A stretch of 25,034 bases of DNA from Planctomycetota bacterium (GTDB lineage: Bacteria > Planctomycetota > PLA2 > JAEUHO01). The stretch covers positions 1 to 25,034 of the forward strand of contig JARGNS010000005.1 in assembly GCA_029213105.1 (NCBI GenBank), in the 5' to 3' direction. The translations under genes and the position numbers were made by a program. The notes beneath the pieces were generated by a model that had not been told where the DNA came from, searched no databases, and worked only from the letters and a program-made list of their open reading frames with translations. How positions within the stretch are numbered: the stretch's first letter is position 1; every line of letters starts with the position of its first letter. Of the stretch, positions 22,116 to 25,034 are shown one piece after another.

Positions 22116-22889
22116 ATGGAAGCAGCCGTCCAGGCCCTCGCGGCCCTTGCCCAGCCCGACCGCCTGGGGGTCTACCGGCTGCTCGTGCGGGCCGGTTCCG
22201 CGGGGTTGGCGGCGGGGGCGATCGCCCGTGCCCTGGGCCTGCGCCCGCAGACGCTGACGTTCCATCTCAACCAATTGGCGGCGGCCGGGTTGGTGGACCG
22301 ACGCCGCGCCGGGCGGCAGCGCATCTACGCCCTGCGGCCCGAGGCGACCCAGGCGCTGTTCTCGTTCCTCGGCGAGGACTGCTGCCAGGGACGCACGGAT
22401 CTCTGCCTGCCGGCCGGGGCCGGTGCCCGGGCCCGCAGCGAGGCCCTGCGCGCCAAGCAGGAGCGTCCGACGGTGCTCTTCCTCTGCGCCCGCAACTCGG
22501 CGCGCAGCCAGATGGCCGAGGCGCTCATGCGCTGGAATGCCGGCCGCCGGTTCGACGTGTACAGCGCGGGCCTGCGCCCCACGGACGTCCACCCCCACGC
22601 ACGGGCCGTGCTCGAGGAGATCGGTGTGCGCACCGACGGGCTCGTCTCGACCGATCTGGGCGACGTCCTCGGGCATATCGGCATCGACCACGCCATCGTC
22701 GTCTGCGACGAGGCGGACCGGGCGTGCCGCGACATCCAGGCCTTCGCGCGCCGTCGCGAGTTCTGGCCGATCGACGACCCCGACGTCGAGGGCTTCGATC
22801 AAGACCAGTCCCTTGCGTCGTTTCGCGCCGCACGCGATGTGCTGGATGAGCGCATCCGCGCCTGGCTGCGCGGCGGAATCCAGAACTAG
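22110..22889 (+). CDS. ArsR-ArsC fusion: arsenite-sensing repressor joined to arsenate reductase
   Basis: A 259-residue fusion. Residues 1-90 are an ArsR winged helix (LAQPDRLGVYRLLV; recognition region RPQTLTFHLNQLAAAGLV). C91, C92 and C99 (CCQGRTDLC) resemble the C-terminal CC-x5/6-C arsenite site of AfArsR. Residues about 119-255 are a low-molecular-weight phosphatase fold ArsC: P-loop CARNSAR (C126-R132), and C199 and C206 (VCDEADRAC), which match C10, C82 and C89 of the thioredoxin-coupled pI258 ArsC in spacing; IDDP (221-224) carries the acid loop. It should repress the operon until arsenite binds and also reduce arsenate to arsenite. Start ATG 22110 or, six bases on, ATG 22116; neither has a ribosome site, which suggests a leaderless message. 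The next gene starts 11 bases after the stop. Confidence 0.93.
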   Translation: MEMEAAVQALAALAQPDRLGVYRLLVRAGSAGLAAGAIARALGLRPQTLTFHLNQLAAAGLVDRRRAGRQRIYALRPEATQALFSFLGEDCCQGRTDLCLPAGAGARARSEALRAKQERPTVLFLCARNSARSQMAEALMRWNAGRRFDVYSAGLRPTDVHPHARAVLEEIGVRTDGLVSTDLGDVLGHIGIDHAIVVCDEADRACRDIQAFARRREFWPIDDPDVEGFDQDQSLASFRAARDVLDERIRAWLRGGIQN

Positions 22890-22900
22890 GGGGGGCAGTC

Positions 22901-23917
22901 ATGCGAGTCGGGATCAATGGCTTCGGTCGCATGGGCCGGCTCGCCCTGCGCGCGGCGTGGGGCCGACCCGATCTCGACATCGTCGCGATCAACGAGCCGA
23001 ATGCCGATGCGGAGGTCATGGCCACGCTGCTCGCCTTCGACAGCGTGCAGGGCGCCTGGCCGCGGGCGTGTCGTGGCACGGACGCCGCGCTGCACATCGA
23101 CGACATCGCGCTGGAGTACACGCGCCATGACGAGCCGGCGTTGATCCCCTGGCTTGACCTCGGCGTGGAGTTGGTGCTCGAGTGCAGCGGCGCGTTTCGA
23201 AGTACGCCCAGCCTCACGCCGCATCTGGACGCGGGGGCCCGTCGCGTCGTCGTCAGCGCACCCGTGAAGGACGGACCGCCGAACATCGTCCTGGGGGTGA
23301 ATGACCGGGACTTCGACCTGGGTGCGCACGCCATCGTGACGGCGGCTTCGTGCACGACCAACTGTCTGGCGCCCGTCGTGCGTGTGCTGCACGACGCGAT
23401 CGGGATCGAGCGGGGGACGGTCACCACGATCCACGATCCGACGAACACGCAGGTGGTGGTGGATCGCTGGCACAAGGATGCGCGCCGTGGACGCGCGGCT
23501 CAGGTGAACCTGATTCCCACGAGCTCGAACTCGGCGTATGCCGTGACGCTCGTCGTGCCGGAGCTCGAAGGCAAGTTGACGAGCATGGCCGTGCGCGTGC
23601 CTGTCTTGAACGCCTCCTTGACCGACTGCGCCTTCCACATGGCGCGTGCGACGACCGCCGAGGAGATCAATGCCGCGCTCGAACACGCAAGCCGCGAGGG
23701 CCCACTCGCGGGCATCCTCGGCTACGAGACGCGTCCGCTGGTGTCCTCCGACTACGCGCGCGATCCGCGCAGCGCCATCGTGGATGCCTTGAGCACGACC
23801 GTGACGGACGGTCGTCTGGCGAAGCTCATGGTCTGGTACGACAACGAGTGGGGCTACGCGAACCGCCTCGTCGAGCTGGCGGCGGCCGTCGCAGGCGCGG
23901 GGCCCTTCCGTGGGTGA
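22901..23917 (+). CDS. ArsJ-associated glyceraldehyde-3-phosphate dehydrogenase
   Basis: A 338-residue GAPDH with NAD-binding GINGFGRMGR (4-13), catalytic C151 in AASCTTNCLAP, and the histidine H178 in TIHDPTNTQ. The His loop differs from the HSYT form of glycolytic GAPDH and fits the forms next to arsJ (TIHD-x-TNTQ), as do LNASLTDCAF and the C-terminal WYDNEWGYANR. In the known ArsJ pathway this enzyme uses arsenate in place of phosphate to make 1-arseno-3-phosphoglycerate in the cytoplasm, which ArsJ exports; outside it breaks down to arsenate again. A run of G (22889-22895) 5 bases before the ATG is a good ribosome site. It follows arsR-arsC by 11 bases and overlaps arsJ by 8 bases, so it is part of one operon. 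It is unlikely to be the housekeeping gapA. Confidence 0.95.
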   Translation: MRVGINGFGRMGRLALRAAWGRPDLDIVAINEPNADAEVMATLLAFDSVQGAWPRACRGTDAALHIDDIALEYTRHDEPALIPWLDLGVELVLECSGAFRSTPSLTPHLDAGARRVVVSAPVKDGPPNIVLGVNDRDFDLGAHAIVTAASCTTNCLAPVVRVLHDAIGIERGTVTTIHDPTNTQVVVDRWHKDARRGRAAQVNLIPTSSNSAYAVTLVVPELEGKLTSMAVRVPVLNASLTDCAFHMARATTAEEINAALEHASREGPLAGILGYETRPLVSSDYARDPRSAIVDALSTTVTDGRLAKLMVWYDNEWGYANRLVELAAAVAGAGPFRG

Positions 23918-25034
23918 CGCCAACGCAAGCGGCCATGCCGCGGAGGCGAACGTCCGCGACTATGTGATCATCACGCTCACGTACTGGATGTTCACGCTGA
24001 CCGACGGTGCGCTGCGCATGCTCGTGCTGCTGTTCCTGCACCAGCTCGGGCATGCGCCTCTCGAGATCGCGGCGCTGTTCCTCTTCTACGAGTTCTTCGG
24101 CGTCGTCACCAACTTCCTTGGCGGGTGGATCGGGCAGCGCTTCGGGCTCAAGTCGACGCTCTTCGGCGGTCTGTCGCTGCAGTTGATCGCCCTGGGCATG
24201 CTGGCAGCCGGCGCGGATCAGCTGACCGTGCCGTACGTGATGGTGGCGCAGGCCTTCTCGGGGATCGCCAAGGACCTCACCAAGATGAGTTCCAAGAGCT
24301 ACATCAAGCTGGTCGTGCCGGAGCACGACCATGGTGGGCTCATGCGCTGGGTCGCGCTGATGACGGGGTCCAAGAACACGATCAAGGGGCTGGGCTTCTT
24401 CCTGGGGGGCGTGTTGTTGCAGTTCGTCGGCTTCCGTGGTGGTTGCCTCGCCATGGCCGCGGGCATCGCCGCCGTGCTGGCGATGTCCTGGCTCGCGTTG
24501 CCGAAGGCCGCCGGGCGTTCCAATGCGAAGGTGTCCTGGAAGAGCCTCGTGCCGCCCCCCGGTCCGATTCGCTGGCTGTCGGCCTCACGCCTCTTCCTGT
24601 TCGGCGCGCGCGATGTCTGGTTCGTCCTGGCGCTGCCGATCTTCCTGGGGAGCGTGCTGGGGTGGGACTTCCACGAGGTCGGTGGATTCGTGGCGCTCTG
24701 GATCATCGGCTATGGCGTCGTCCAGGCCGTCGCACCCGCGTTCGGGGGGAGTCGCGCCGGCGGCGCGAGCCGGCAGCCGCCCGACGCGAAGCGCCTCGGG
24801 CTCTGGACGGCGGCACTGATGGTGCCCCTCGGCGCCATCCTGCTCGCGTTGGCGCTGGGGGCGCCCCCGATGCTCACGCTGATCGTCGGGCTCGCCGCGT
24901 TCGGGATCGTGTTCGCGGCGAACAGTGCGATCCACAGCTTCCTGATCGTGCGCTATGCCGAGGGTGACAAGGTCGCGCTGCGCGTGGGGTTCTACTACAT
25001 GGCCAACGCGATGGGGCGGCTCGTCGGGACGGTC
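23910..25034 (+). CDS. arsJ: ArsJ, organoarsenical efflux MFS permease (partial, cut by right edge)
   Basis: The first 375 codons of an MFS-type permease, most of the usual length of about 410. The start is GTG 23910, which overlaps the GAPDH stop by 8 bases; no closer ATG exists in this frame, and a G-rich stretch (23898-23902) lies 7 bases upstream. The opening matches ArsJ: NVRDYVIITLTYWMFTLTDGALRMLVLL, LHQLGHAPLEIAALFLFYE and GGWIGQRFGLK, then GIAKDLTKMSSKSYIK and TGSKNTIKGLGFFLGGVLL. About ten hydrophobic segments are seen before the edge. ArsJ exports 1-arseno-3-phosphoglycerate made by the GAPDH encoded just upstream, giving arsenate resistance. The order arsR-arsC, gapdh, arsJ with tight spacing supports the call strongly. 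Confidence 0.95.
   Translation, partial: MGDANASGHAAEANVRDYVIITLTYWMFTLTDGALRMLVLLFLHQLGHAPLEIAALFLFYEFFGVVTNFLGGWIGQRFGLKSTLFGGLSLQLIALGMLAAGADQLTVPYVMVAQAFSGIAKDLTKMSSKSYIKLVVPEHDHGGLMRWVALMTGSKNTIKGLGFFLGGVLLQFVGFRGGCLAMAAGIAAVLAMSWLALPKAAGRSNAKVSWKSLVPPPGPIRWLSASRLFLFGARDVWFVLALPIFLGSVLGWDFHEVGGFVALWIIGYGVVQAVAPAFGGSRAGGASRQPPDAKRLGLWTAALMVPLGAILLALALGAPPMLTLIVGLAAFGIVFAANSAIHSFLIVRYAEGDKVALRVGFYYMANAMGRLVGTV

Noticed and set aside
22901..23917. Housekeeping glycolytic GAPDH
   Set aside because: It lies between an ArsR-ArsC fusion and arsJ with overlap, and its histidine loop reads HDPTNTQ as in ArsJ-linked enzymes.
24125..24967. Plus-strand open frame with ATG inside the arsJ region
   Set aside because: It is in a different frame from the clear ArsJ membrane protein and is Arg/Gly-rich without hydrophobic helices. 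ArsJ itself begins at a GTG.

Overview
The window is a GC-rich, densely coded stretch of a bacterial chromosome. A two-membrane cell plan is suggested by an RND pump with a membrane fusion protein, several signal-peptide proteins and a mechanosensitive channel with a large periplasmic partner. Nothing here fixes the lineage. My best guess is Planctomycetota or a similar high-GC, non-proteobacterial group. I see no rRNA, tRNA, insertion sequence, integrase or CRISPR array. No stretch over 300 bases lacks a gene; the largest gaps are about 110 bases (5383-5494 and 22003-22109).

Layout. (1) 1-5382, minus strand: one operon of four genes, each overlapping the next by the 4 bases ATGA: membrane fusion protein, RND permease, ABC ATPase, and an FtsX/MacB-type permease cut by the left edge. 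(2) 5495-7234, plus: an SLC13/DASS carrier with an extra extracytoplasmic domain. (3) 7239-9845, minus: a secreted HtrA-like protein with three protease folds, only the first with an intact triad, and a PDZ domain. (4) 9933-15896, plus: a PafA-like phosphatase, a long periplasmic coiled-coil protein with one C-terminal membrane segment, and an MscS channel. The last two overlap and look like a split MscK. (5) 15940-17991, plus: a MoxR AAA+ ATPase and a CoxE-like VWA protein. (6) 18048-18485, plus: a stand-alone GyrI-like ligand-binding domain. (7) 18482-20635: a sulfur module made of an ArsR-family regulator diverging from a persulfide dioxygenase-rhodanese-DUF2892 fusion with a cysteine-repeat tail, followed by a DUF302 gene. 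(8) 20698-22002, plus: a secreted protein that may be a Tgl-like transglutaminase. (9) 22110-25034, plus: an arsenic operon of an ArsR-ArsC fusion, an ArsJ-type GAPDH, and ArsJ running off the right edge.

How the genes work together. The left operon should build an envelope export machine combining proton-driven and ATP-driven parts. The sulfur module should oxidise persulfides and pass sulfane sulfur on rhodanese under control of a cysteine-bearing ArsR repressor. The arsenic operon offers two fates for arsenate: reduction by ArsC, or conversion to 1-arseno-3-phosphoglycerate by GAPDH and export by ArsJ. No arsenite exporter is visible in the window.

A pattern crosses these units. Six genes have a TA-N3-T hexamer (TAGGAT, TAGGCT twice, TAGACT, TACGCT, TATGCT) ending exactly 6 or 7 bases before the start codon. 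That is the layout expected of leaderless transcripts. Other genes here (the membrane fusion protein, the persulfide dioxygenase fusion, GAPDH) have ordinary Shine-Dalgarno leaders.
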